Source: Coriobacteriaceae bacterium
GTDB lineage: Bacteria > Actinomycetota > Coriobacteriia > Coriobacteriales > Coriobacteriaceae
Assembly (NCBI GenBank): GCA_902364645.1
Contig: CABJEP010000024.1
Coordinates: 1 to 17,795 of the forward strand
Direction of reading: 5' to 3'
Length of the DNA: 17,795 bases
Made by a program: the position numbers and the translations under genes
Notes under the pieces: generated by a model
The model's input: only the letters and a program-made list of their open reading frames with translations
What the model was told of the DNA's origin: nothing
Databases searched by the model: none
Shown here: positions 1 through 7,650 of the stretch, piece by piece
Layout: every line of letters starts with the position of its first letter
How positions within the stretch are numbered: the stretch's first letter is position 1

Positions 1-813
1 GTCGCCAAGGACTTCGACTTCTGCGACATCGACACCTTCGATATGTCCGACCCGGACGCCTACTCCAAGTACGACTGGTCGCTCTACGGCACCGTCATCA
101 ACTGCGGCGCCTACACGGCCGTGGACAGGGCGGAGACCCCCGAGGGCCGCGTGACCGCCTGGAAGGCCAACGCCACCGGGCCGGCCCTGCTCGCCCGCAC
201 CTGCGCCGGGCACGGGATCACCCTGGTCCACGTGTCCTCCGACTACGTCTTCGACGGCACCGCGGAGTTCCACACGGAGGAGGAGCCCCTCAGCCCGCTT
301 TCCGTCTACGGCCAGACCAAGGCCGCCGGCGACATCGCCGTGGCCGGGTGCCCGCGCCACTACATCATGCGCAGCTCCTGGGTCATCGGCGAGGGGCACA
401 ACTTCGTCAAGACCATGAAGGGCCTCTCCGACCGCGTCGCCGACCCCGAGGACAAGCTGGACAAGGTCACCGTCGTGGACGACCAGCTGGGCCGCCTGAC
501 CTTCACGCGCGACATGGCCGAGGCCATCTTCCACGTGCTGGGCACGCACGCCCCCTACGGCGCCTATAACTGCACCTGCTCCGGTGCCGTGAGGAGCTGG
601 GCCGACATCGCCCGCGCCGTCTTCGATGCCGCCAACGGCAACGGGGGCAAGGTCGTGCCGGTATCGACCGCCGACTACTACGCCGGCGCCGCCGGCCCCG
701 TAGCCCCGCGCCCGGTCCACTCCACGCTCGACCTGTCCAAGCTCGAGTCCACCGGCTTCCGCATGCCCGACTGGGAGGAGGAGCTGGGGGAGTACCTGTC
801 TAAGCCTCTATAA
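1..813 (+). CDS. rfbD: dTDP-4-dehydrorhamnose reductase, 5'-truncated by the window edge
   Basis: Catalyses the last step of dTDP-L-rhamnose synthesis, NAD(P)H-dependent reduction of dTDP-4-keto-L-rhamnose in the cytoplasm, supplying rhamnose for surface polysaccharide. The frame is open from base 1, so the start and the N-terminal dinucleotide-binding GxxGxxG segment lie outside the window; 270 residues remain. Visible family features are INCGAYTAVDRAE, the SSDYVFDG strand, and the SDR-type YxxxK active site (YGQTK, residues 103-107 of the fragment), followed by the RSSWVIGEG segment. In Coriobacteriia this domain is sometimes fused behind an RmlC epimerase, which cannot be tested here. It is followed 24 bp later by a UDP-GlcNAc 2-epimerase, which supports a polysaccharide locus. 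Codon use is strongly GC-rich, unlike the genes after 2010. Confidence 0.93.
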   Translation, partial: VAKDFDFCDIDTFDMSDPDAYSKYDWSLYGTVINCGAYTAVDRAETPEGRVTAWKANATGPALLARTCAGHGITLVHVSSDYVFDGTAEFHTEEEPLSPLSVYGQTKAAGDIAVAGCPRHYIMRSSWVIGEGHNFVKTMKGLSDRVADPEDKLDKVTVVDDQLGRLTFTRDMAEAIFHVLGTHAPYGAYNCTCSGAVRSWADIARAVFDAANGNGGKVVPVSTADYYAGAAGPVAPRPVHSTLDLSKLESTGFRMPDWEEELGEYLSKPL

Positions 814-837
814 GCACTTTAGAAAGTGATTTAAGAT

Positions 838-1929
838 ATGAAGAAGGTAATGCTCGTCTTCGGTACCCGCCCGGAGGCAATCAAGATGTGCCCGCTCGTC
901 AACGAGCTGAAGGCGCGCAAGGATGAGTTCGAAACCGTCGTGACCGTGACCGGCCAGCACCGCGAGATGCTCGACCAGGTGCTGCGCGTCTTCGGCGTGA
1001 CTCCCGATCACGACCTGGCGATCATGAGGCCGGGTCAGACGCTGTTCGACGTGACGTGCGACGTTCTGCTTAAGCTCAAGGCCGTCCTCGAGGACGAGAG
1101 GCCCGACGTGGTTCTTGTCCACGGTGACACCACGACCAGCTTCGCCGCGGCGCTCGCCTGCTTCTACCTGCAGATCCCCGTGGGGCACGTCGAGGCTGGC
1201 CTGCGCACTCACGACATCTACAGCCCGTGGCCCGAGGAGTTCAACCGCCAGGCCGTCGACATCGTGAGCGAGTACTACTTCGCCCCCACGGAGGCGAGCA
1301 AGGAGAACCTCCTCGCCGAGGGCAAGCCCGCGTCCAGGATCTGGGTCACCGGCAACACGGGCATCGACGCCCTTCGCACCACCGTGCGCGAGGGCTACTC
1401 ACACCCCGAGCTGGAGTGGGCCGAGGGCTCCCGCCTCATCCTCATCACGGCGCACCGCCGCGAGAACCTGGGCGAGCCCATGCACCGCATGTTCCGCGCC
1501 ATCCGCCGCGTGATGGAGGAGCACCCAGACACCAAGGCTATCTACCCCATCCACATGAACCCGCTCGTCCGCAAGGCGGCGCACGAGGAGCTGGACGGCT
1601 TCGACAGGCTCCACATCATCGACCCGCTCGAAGTTCTCGACTTCCACAACTTCATGGCGGCGAGCCACCTCATCCTCACCGACTCCGGCGGCATCCAGGA
1701 GGAGGCCCCGAGCCTGGGCAAACCGGTGCTCGTCATGCGCGACACAACCGAGCGCCCCGAGGGCGTGGCCGCCGGCACGCTGAAGCTCGTCGGCACCGAG
1801 GAGGACGTGATCTACCTCGAGTTCAGCCGCCTGCTCAGCGATCAGGCCGAGTACGAGGCCATGAGCCATGCATCGAACCCCTATGGTGACGGGCACGCGA
1901 GCGAGCGAATTGCTGACGTGCTGGTGTAG
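838..1929 (+). CDS. wecB: UDP-N-acetylglucosamine 2-epimerase (non-hydrolysing)
   Basis: Interconverts UDP-GlcNAc and UDP-ManNAc in the cytoplasm, providing ManNAc-type precursors for wall polysaccharide or teichoic-acid linkage units. The 363-residue length is normal for the family. Diagnostic motifs are FGTRPEAIKM (residues 8-17), VHGDTTTS, GHVEAGLRT, ITAHRREN, and TDSGGIQEEAP near the C-terminus, which lines the UDP-binding site. The ATG is preceded only by a weak A/G-rich stretch. A small hairpin (CACTT, loop TAGA, AAGTG, 816-829) sits between it and the upstream reductase gene, but the 24-bp gap suggests co-transcription. GC-rich codon use matches rfbD. It is the last gene before the AT-rich island. 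Confidence 0.95.
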   Translation: MKKVMLVFGTRPEAIKMCPLVNELKARKDEFETVVTVTGQHREMLDQVLRVFGVTPDHDLAIMRPGQTLFDVTCDVLLKLKAVLEDERPDVVLVHGDTTTSFAAALACFYLQIPVGHVEAGLRTHDIYSPWPEEFNRQAVDIVSEYYFAPTEASKENLLAEGKPASRIWVTGNTGIDALRTTVREGYSHPELEWAEGSRLILITAHRRENLGEPMHRMFRAIRRVMEEHPDTKAIYPIHMNPLVRKAAHEELDGFDRLHIIDPLEVLDFHNFMAASHLILTDSGGIQEEAPSLGKPVLVMRDTTERPEGVAAGTLKLVGTEEDVIYLEFSRLLSDQAEYEAMSHASNPYGDGHASERIADVLV

Positions 1930-1985
1930 TAGTTTTCTCTGAGCTGTTCTATTAAGCTGCTCTTATGGGACATAGATAATAAAGA

Positions 1986-2034
1986 CAATGCCGACCTTGC
2001 CCCGCGTGCATGCGAGAGAATAAGGTCGGCATTG
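1986..2034. repeat. 13-bp inverted repeat at the island junction, possible wecB terminator
   Basis: A perfect 13-bp inverted repeat: CAATGCCGACCTT at 1986-1998 and its complement at 2022-2034, separated by 23 nt. A short T run (CTGCTTTT) follows the right arm, so it could act as a terminator for wecB. The right arm is also inside the coding frame of the EEP-family gene (the KVGIAAF segment), so the left arm is an inverted copy of coding DNA. That is unusual for a terminator and fits a fold-back or template-switch joint at the island's left edge. Confidence 0.7.
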
Positions 2035-2735
2035 CTGCTTTTGGTGAGTTTTCTGGAACTGAGTTCTCAGATGAACTCTTAATGGGCACTGGATATTGCC
2101 CAATGGGTTACGGTGGGTGTGACAAAGTCAAAATCATTGCCCAGGAGTCCATTGAAGTTATTGATTGCTTTGAGGAATCTCGGTTTACCGTGCTGTCGAT
2201 GAAAATAGGCAAGACCTATTTCGTTATTGCGGCCGCGCATCTTGTTGACCGTATGCTTTCAGCTGATTCGGAACCAAGGCTAATGGATATCCGCAAGATG
2301 ATGGATGTGATTCACGGGTATGAAAATGAGCTATCAATTAACAAGACGATCGTTATGGGCGATTTAAATGCAAATCCATATGAGAAGGAGCTGCTTCTCC
2401 CCAACGCATTTACCGAGATGCTATTTAAAGGGTTAGTTAGAAATAAAACCGGAAGAACATGGTGCGGTGACGAATACCCCTTTCTGTATAAACCGACAAT
2501 TCATTGGTTATTGGAGGAGCTGAAGAACTACGGATCCTTTTACTATTCCGGAGATTGCACCAACCCAATTTGGAACTGTTATGACCAAGCCCTGGTAGGC
2601 CCAGAATTGATGGACTCCATTAATTCCTATAGCTATCTAAAGAAGATAGGGAATAGGGACTTGATTGCAAAAGTTCCTCTCAACAGCAAGATAAGCGACC
2701 ATTTGCCGCTGTTAGTTGATATCCATTTGAGTTAG
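2010..2735 (+). pseudogene. EEP-superfamily phosphodiesterase/nuclease, copy A, N-terminally truncated
   Basis: Belongs to the endonuclease/exonuclease/phosphatase superfamily (DNase I fold, metal-dependent phosphodiester hydrolysis). Visible motifs are AAFGEF with the metal-binding Glu at residue 13, MGDLNANP (D118, N120), YDQALVG and the C-terminal SDHLPLL (D230, H231). Aligned with the second EEP gene in this window (6844-7650), about 20 residues are missing at the N-terminus, including the first strand and its FFWN motif, which carries a conserved metal-site Asn. The frame is open back to 1983 but encodes no such motif. The first ATG (2010) lies in the loop of the inverted repeat and has no convincing ribosome site. 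It is probably inactive, although the rest of the frame is intact. AT-rich codon use suggests import. The partner gene follows after 11 bp. Confidence 0.75.
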
Positions 2736-2746
2736 GTGGGTTATTT

Positions 2747-3091
2747 ATGCCTCCCAGTGAAAACCCGTGGTTAGAGGTGCTTTCTCAGCCTCAACATAGA
2801 TCAACAGGAGGCATATGCGGCGATCTTGCAAAGATCTACGACCGTTATAAATTCGTAGAGGCCGAGCCGTGCAATATCACAATACAAGACGATGAAGATC
2901 TCGACCTTGTGTTCAAACAACTTCTAAAGAGCGAAAAACTGAGCTACATCTGCAGCAGACTGATGAACGAGACATCATGGCTGGGTTATTTGCGAACTTA
3001 TCAATCGGGAACTACTAATTTGCCGATCGCTGCCCCTGCTATCTATCTATGTTGCAGCTTACTATGGGTTGGCACTAAACATGAGCCGTAG
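2747..3091 (+). pseudogene. EEP partner protein, copy A, shortened and probably frameshifted
   Basis: A 114-residue frame starting 11 bp after the EEP gene, with a good ribosome site (AGGTGGG, 2734-2740). Its first residues (ENPWLEVLSQP) resemble those of the partner in copy B (ENFWADIIDQP). Residues about 26-75, including the ITIQDDEDLDLVFKQLL segment, resemble the C-terminal part of copy B (LIVVQSDDELKDCLEII). About 100 residues found in copy B are absent here. The last 40 residues have no counterpart. In the +1-shifted frame (about 3030-3137) the DNA encodes IYVAAYYGLALN and later DVTGLSS, loosely ankyrin-like, so the true tail may lie in another frame. Function unknown; the fixed position behind an EEP gene suggests an inhibitor, immunity or targeting subunit. 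Confidence 0.55.
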
Positions 3092-3223
3092 GAAGCGGAT
3101 CGCTGACAGCTGCGATGTAACGGGACTTTCATCCTGAATCTAAGAACGAATTTGGAGCAATTTTAGGATTAAACTGGATACAGTAGACGAAAGGGTCATG
3201 CTTTCATTTGAGGAGGGCATTCA

Positions 3224-3691
3224 TTGAGCGACAATTTAGATAATGAAGTTGAGTATGCACGATCACTTGCAAACGCCTTCCGCATGGCGATTAGCCGTGC
3301 CCAAGAGTCCGGTGAACTTTCTCGCACTGTAATCGCGTCCTTTCCAAGAGCTTGTTGCGGATATACAAGCGATTTACTGCAAAGGTACCTAAGCGAGCAT
3401 GGCATCAAAACATGGTATGCATCTGGAACGTATCGCGACTCTTCAACAAATGATTCGCAGTCCCATGCTTGGCTTAAACTTGCCGATGGCACTGTAATCG
3501 ATATTACCGGAGACCAATTTCGCTTTGAGCCGCATCCCTTAATGAATGATTGCCCAGTGTACTGTGACGAGCCGAACGAGTTCTTCAATCTTTTTGAACT
3601 CGATCCGCCTTGTGAATACGAGGTCTCATTTTCAAAGGATGTCTTACGCAAAGAACAAGAAGCGTACGATATTGTCTGCAAGTTTCTTTAG
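3224..3691 (+). CDS. Small papain/transglutaminase-like fold protein
   Basis: A 155-residue protein starting at TTG with a strong ribosome site (GAGGAGGG, 3209-3216, spacing about 7). The order of conserved residues suggests a papain/transglutaminase-like Cys-His-Asp triad: C44/C45 at the start of a helix (ACCGYTSDLLQRYL), H81 in SHAWLKL, and D93 in TVIDITGDQF. Such proteins act as cysteine peptidases, acyltransferases or transglutaminases; substrate and reaction cannot be told from sequence. No signal peptide or membrane segment is seen, so it is cytoplasmic. It stands alone, 132 bp after the damaged EEP module and 94 bp before the next pair, in AT-rich DNA. A toxin, or a modifier within the defence island, is possible. 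The family name is not recognised with certainty. Confidence 0.65.
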   Translation: MSDNLDNEVEYARSLANAFRMAISRAQESGELSRTVIASFPRACCGYTSDLLQRYLSEHGIKTWYASGTYRDSSTNDSQSHAWLKLADGTVIDITGDQFRFEPHPLMNDCPVYCDEPNEFFNLFELDPPCEYEVSFSKDVLRKEQEAYDIVCKFL

Positions 3692-3785
3692 CCCGTATGC
3701 CCGAATCTATATCGCTGCAACGTGTGTTTTTAGCAATTGCCGTTGATTCTGAATTGGGATGAATTAAGCACTAGGTTGTGATTCT

Positions 3786-4688
3786 ATGCCTGTTACTTCT
3801 CGAAGGACACTTGTTGCTTATAAACTGACTTGTCATGAAGCTCGCAAGCCCGACAAGCTGTTTGAGCTCGATTCACTCTATAAAGGTGGATTCACTCGAG
3901 CGTTCGTTGAATTTTGCGGATCAGACCAAGGTGCAATCCAGCAAAAGGATGTTGGGAAATACTGCCATCTTGAAAAGCCAAAAGTTCAAGATGAAGGTGT
4001 TCTGCTTGAACTTCAATCTGGTTCAAACGGTGAAGATTTTGCCATTCTTGATCCTGGATCAGATTCCATAGTTGGTGAATATGATAGCGAAAAGGCACCC
4101 ATGGTTCGTTCGAGGGTATATCTTAGAAATCCTGTTGGAAACTATGCAATTTTATGCGTTGAACATGTAAACGGATCTGCCGGTGACACGTTTCTGAAGG
4201 CGCCATTTAAGAACTGGTTAAAAGCGGCGGTCCCAGGATGTCTTTTAGATTGGGAGCCTATAGCAGAAGAAGAATCGCTTGATGCCTTTAAGAGCATCGA
4301 AGATTTTGAAGTTCGTAAATATCTTAGGTCAAGCGACATGGCGGATTCGTTAATTACTGGTGCTAATTACATTTCATATAAGTTGGCCCATAAGAGAAGG
4401 CAACCTTTTCCGATTGCCCTACTTAAAGAAGCTCTATCGGATTTCAACAAAGCAAAAACGATGTTTGGCCTTGTAGAATCTGACATAACAGATGATAAGG
4501 TCGATGTATTTGTTCGAGCTAATAGCAAGGATGGCCGAACCGTGCAATTCGACATTTCATCATCGTTTGATATGAAAATTAGAGAGCTCCTTAACGAACG
4601 TGGCGATGCTGTCCTCAATGATTCCGCATTTGTAAAGAGGTGCAACGAAAAGTGCGAGGTTATTGAGCATCGTCTTGGACGGGCTTAA
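3786..4688 (+). CDS. Unknown 300-aa soluble protein, first gene of a pair with a membrane protein
   Basis: Not recognised. A soluble mixed alpha/beta protein without signal peptide or membrane segments. Residues about 8-130 look beta-rich (TLVAYKLT, VLLELQS, DFAILDPG, SRVYLRNPVGNYAILCVEHV), and the segment FKNWLKAAVPGCLLDWEPI follows. The C-terminal half is more helical and charged, with LLKEALSDFNKAKTMFGL near residue 215 and a final Cys-containing charged helix. The ribosome site before the ATG is weak. The next gene begins 20 bp after its stop and encodes a four-helix membrane protein, so the two form a cassette. This layout, a cytosolic protein plus a small membrane effector, resembles anti-phage systems such as Kiwa in architecture only; I see no DUF4868-type similarity. 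Codon use is AT-rich. Confidence 0.7.
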   Translation: MPVTSRRTLVAYKLTCHEARKPDKLFELDSLYKGGFTRAFVEFCGSDQGAIQQKDVGKYCHLEKPKVQDEGVLLELQSGSNGEDFAILDPGSDSIVGEYDSEKAPMVRSRVYLRNPVGNYAILCVEHVNGSAGDTFLKAPFKNWLKAAVPGCLLDWEPIAEEESLDAFKSIEDFEVRKYLRSSDMADSLITGANYISYKLAHKRRQPFPIALLKEALSDFNKAKTMFGLVESDITDDKVDVFVRANSKDGRTVQFDISSSFDMKIRELLNERGDAVLNDSAFVKRCNEKCEVIEHRLGRA

Positions 4689-4708
4689 TTAATGAATGGC
4701 GGTTTCGT

Positions 4709-5242
4709 ATGGGGAAGATTTCACTTAGGGGTTTATTTATCCGCTATTTAAGAACGCTTCATTCGGTTGACGACGACTCCCTTTATAAACCAGATATTTT
4801 CGTTCATTTTGTCATTCCTATTGGATTGTTTATTTGGGCAATGATTGAAACCGATAATGCCGCTACTGTTCGTTCCTATTTTGCAAATGCGATGACTGCC
4901 ATATCGGTTATTTCGGGCTTCATGTGTGGTCTTGCAGTAATGATCTTTGAGCTTAGGATTAACTTGAACCTAAGTAATGGCGAACTGGGAGAAAACGCTC
5001 AAGAAATCAAGTTAATTGATGAGCTGTTCTCTGACGTGTTGTGGTCGGTCGTCGTAGGCTTTCTGTCGGTTGGTTGTATGGCTATATCCGGCGAGATTAA
5101 CGATATCGCAGCTGTGAATAACCTATTTACTGCTTTCTCTCTAGCTCTATGCTGCAATTTTATTGTTGTTACCCTCATGTGTCTTAAGCGTATTGACGTG
5201 TGTTATCAAGTCATTTCTCGTTTTTGGGGGCGGAAGAAGTAA
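4709..5242 (+). CDS. Four-helix membrane protein, putative effector of the pair
   Basis: 177 residues with four predicted transmembrane helices at about 30-46 (IFVHFVIPIGLFIWAMI), 61-80, 109-127 (DVLWSVVVGFLSVGCMAI) and 139-159. A basic N-terminal helix (SLRGLFIRYLRTL) and a basic C-terminus (FWGRKK) suggest both ends lie inside the cell. A 28-residue polar loop with acidic residues (GELGENAQEI) joins helices 2 and 3. It begins 20 bp after the 300-aa gene and is probably co-translated with it. The size and topology fit pore-forming or membrane-disrupting effectors of abortive-infection systems, but no family is identified and this role is inference. The gene ends just before a GC-rich pseudogene fragment, marking a recombination joint. 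Confidence 0.75.
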   Translation: MGKISLRGLFIRYLRTLHSVDDDSLYKPDIFVHFVIPIGLFIWAMIETDNAATVRSYFANAMTAISVISGFMCGLAVMIFELRINLNLSNGELGENAQEIKLIDELFSDVLWSVVVGFLSVGCMAISGEINDIAAVNNLFTAFSLALCCNFIVVTLMCLKRIDVCYQVISRFWGRKK

Positions 5243-5284
5243 GGGGCATCTAGCCAGCTTCGACTACGTCGGCAGTCGTCTGCT

Positions 5285-5596
5285 GTGGACACCCAGCAGC
5301 TGCTGGCCAATTACAAGGACGTGCCGCAGAACCTGATCGAGACCATCGTGGATGCCAACCGCACTCGCAAGGACTTCGTCCCCGACGAGGTGCTGCAGAT
5401 GGTGTGAGACCGCGTGTACGCCGGCAAGCCGAAGCCGGTCGTGGCCGTCTGCCGCCTGACGATGAAGTCCAACTCCGACAACTTCCGCGCAAGCTCCATC
5501 CAGGGCCTCATGAAGCGTGTGCAGACCAAGCGTAAAGTTGTACGAGCAAATACGATGACCTCATCATCTGAGAATGACAGAATTAGTTTTGCGTAA
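5285..5596 (+). pseudogene. UDP-glucose 6-dehydrogenase fragment (C-terminal part)
   Basis: A GC-rich stretch inside the AT-rich island encodes, in one frame from 5285, sequence typical of the C-terminal third of UDP-glucose 6-dehydrogenase: [16 protein letters not shown], then [19 protein letters not shown] and [10 protein letters not shown]. These are the conserved substrate-binding segments of the type also found in Firmicutes. The frame is broken by TGA at 5405-5407, where an Arg (one base change from CGA) would be expected. Homology fades after about 5530, and the frame runs on as unrelated sequence to 5596. The N-terminal Rossmann domain and the catalytic Cys region are absent. The enzyme makes UDP-glucuronate for capsule, so this is probably debris of the same polysaccharide locus as rfbD and wecB. 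Confidence 0.85.
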
Positions 5597-5689
5597 ATGA
5601 TTGAGCCCTCACGCTATTCCTGAAGCTGAACGACAAGTTTTACTTAGCATATAGAGCTAGCTAAAACATGGATATTAAGGAGCGCTTTC

Positions 5690-6730
5690 ATGGATCATTT
5701 GAGCGAGATAATTACAAGCCCAGTGTACGTTGCTCCTTCCTGGCGCTGGAACGAAGTGCCTCAGTTTTCATTTTCGAACTGCAGCCTAGTTTCTTATATG
5801 CCGAATACCGCCTGCAGATTTCCCGTCACCAAAATCAGAGATTCTCTTGGCTCGTCAACAATTGAATGTCTGATTTCATTGGGACGTATGCAGGGGTCCT
5901 TTGAACGCATTGCCGCATGCTGGTCAGATTATGCAACCGCATGCACGGATCTTTTAATGAGATGTGATTTATCACGCGATGAGGCCATTAAAGTGAGATA
6001 TAACGCCAACTGCACTGATTATATGCGCGACTGTGTTTACTACGCCCACGGCTTTATATCCAAAGCCCTTCGTTTTTCAGCGGTGGTAAAAGAATGCACC
6101 ACGAGTATTAGCAGACTGAGCAGCACTTTGGCTAATGAGGTCCATTCATCTGATTGGGTTAAACTAAAAGAGATCCTCGAAGCTGAGCCATTTGTAGTTC
6201 TGCTTTCGGCAATACGCAATGCAAGCGAACATAACGACGGCTACATAAGTCCCGTCAACTATTCCTCACAAGATCAAACATTTCGACTTGCGATTAATCT
6301 TGAATCTGGAGTTGTTAGTGACAGGAACAACATATCGATGTTTCATCGTACTTCAATTAATCAAGATGGAAGAACCATGCTCGACTGGTTAGATTCATTC
6401 TGCCAAGAGCGATATCAACAAGGTGATACGCCTCTCCTGTCTTTTGCATCCTTCTATCAGATCGTTTCTGACTATATAGCCGTTGAGGGTCTGGCATTTC
6501 TGGATACCTTTTGCGCACTGTGTCGAACACGGACAACCGACACGTTTGATTTATTAGAACTAGTAGCGGATAACCATTCAATTGGGCTATTAGTTGATAT
6601 GGCAAGAGGCGCGAATCCCAACGAAAGGCCATTCAATTGGTATATGTCTGATAGGTTATATCCATTAATGAACGTTGTGCAGTTTGATGAATTTGTGACT
6701 CACTTGCTGTTTTATTTTGTGACAGCATAG
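5690..6730 (+). CDS. Unknown 346-aa protein with a HEPN-like RNxxxH motif
   Basis: Not recognised as a named family. The start is fixed by AAGGAG at 5677-5682, 7 nt before the ATG. Residues about 55-345 are mostly helical. One motif stands out: SAIRNASEHNDGYI, with R176, N177 and H181 in the RNxxxH arrangement that forms the RNase site of HEPN-domain toxins (known for HepT, RnlA and other abortive-infection nucleases). A helix precedes it (KLKEILEAEPFVVLL), as in HEPN folds. No signal peptide or membrane helix. It is flanked by 94 bp of AT-rich DNA upstream and lies 113 bp before EEP copy B. If the motif is real, this is probably a ribonuclease toxin of a defence system; with one motif only this is a moderate inference. 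Confidence 0.6.
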   Translation: MDHLSEIITSPVYVAPSWRWNEVPQFSFSNCSLVSYMPNTACRFPVTKIRDSLGSSTIECLISLGRMQGSFERIAACWSDYATACTDLLMRCDLSRDEAIKVRYNANCTDYMRDCVYYAHGFISKALRFSAVVKECTTSISRLSSTLANEVHSSDWVKLKEILEAEPFVVLLSAIRNASEHNDGYISPVNYSSQDQTFRLAINLESGVVSDRNNISMFHRTSINQDGRTMLDWLDSFCQERYQQGDTPLLSFASFYQIVSDYIAVEGLAFLDTFCALCRTRTTDTFDLLELVADNHSIGLLVDMARGANPNERPFNWYMSDRLYPLMNVVQFDEFVTHLLFYFVTA

Positions 6731-6843
6731 GGGCTCAGACTATGCCAGTTAAACCACAATAAATTAGTCAATGAAGAACACAGAAGCGCAGAGTATATTA
6801 AAGCTGTTAGGTTTTGAATTCATGAGGACAGCCGGGTGAGGTT

Positions 6844-7650
6844 TTGCGATTATTCTTTTGGAATTTAGCTCGCAAGAGCCTTGCGGATCTTGTCCACATT
6901 GCCGTTCAACTTTATGACGTTGATGTAGCGGCTTTTGCGGAGGCAGATCAAACTGACTTTCAGCGATTGACCGAATTACTTGGTGGTCGTTATCGAACAG
7001 TGGAATCCATTGACGACAGGACGAAAACGAAGCTGCTCGTCAAGTCTTCAATTTGTTCGCAGCAAGCCTCTGCGGTTATTAAAAATCTGACGTGCACATT
7101 AATTCTTGACGGCGTGCCCGTGAATACCTCAATTGTTCACTTGCCAGACAAGCGCAACGATCCGCAAGGTGATCATCGCGAGAGGATAATTAGAAAACTC
7201 GTTAGCGAGCTAAATACTACAAAGACGTCGTGCCCCGGCAGCTTCAATATGCTGATAGGCGATTTCAATTGCAATCCATTTGACCCCGAAATGGTAAAAC
7301 TCGATTCCTTAAATTCGACCTTTTTCAAAGAGGTTGCAAAGAGACTGAAAGAAAGAGAGAGCGATGGGTCGTCGTATCCAGTGATGTATAACCCCGCTCT
7401 TGAATTTCTATCAGAGTCCAATTCTAATCTGGGTTCATTTTATTTGGGTTCAGGTGACGGTACCTATTATTGGCATTCGCTCGATCAAATCGTTGTAGAT
7501 TGGCAGTTGGCGGACTGCATTATCGACTGCCGCTATCTTCGTCAAATTGGTGATACTAAACTTATTGTTAATTCACGGCCGTGTTCAAAGTACAGTGACC
7601 ATTTGCCGCTTTTGGTAACTATGGAAATGGGGAAGTGTCATGGTAGGTAG
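6844..7650 (+). CDS. EEP-superfamily phosphodiesterase/nuclease, copy B, complete
   Basis: A 268-residue endonuclease/exonuclease/phosphatase protein with all expected motifs: first strand RLFFWN (N7), AAFAEAD (E33), SIVHLPD (H99), IGDFNCNP (D140, N142), SLDQIVV (D214) and SDHLPLL (D252, H253). These positions match the metal- and phosphate-binding residues of DNase I-like enzymes, so metal-dependent phosphodiester cleavage is expected; DNA, RNA and small-molecule substrates are all possible. No signal peptide, so it acts in the cytoplasm. The start is TTG, since an in-frame TGA at 6823 rules out earlier starts. A GGGTGAGG stretch lies just upstream, rather close. The stop overlaps the next gene by 11 bp. 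It shares YPVMYNP, GSFY and YLxxIGD-type motifs with copy A, so the two are paralogues, but DNA similarity is low. Confidence 0.88.
   Translation: MRLFFWNLARKSLADLVHIAVQLYDVDVAAFAEADQTDFQRLTELLGGRYRTVESIDDRTKTKLLVKSSICSQQASAVIKNLTCTLILDGVPVNTSIVHLPDKRNDPQGDHRERIIRKLVSELNTTKTSCPGSFNMLIGDFNCNPFDPEMVKLDSLNSTFFKEVAKRLKERESDGSSYPVMYNPALEFLSESNSNLGSFYLGSGDGTYYWHSLDQIVVDWQLADCIIDCRYLRQIGDTKLIVNSRPCSKYSDHLPLLVTMEMGKCHGR

Noticed and set aside
1399..1896. Minus-strand frame of 165 codons opposite wecB
   Set aside because: Shadow of a clearly conserved epimerase; no ribosome site or domain.
3786..5242. Assignment of the soluble plus membrane pair as Kiwa (KwaA/KwaB)
   Set aside because: Only the architecture is similar; gene order is reversed and the soluble protein shows no DUF4868-like features I can recognise.
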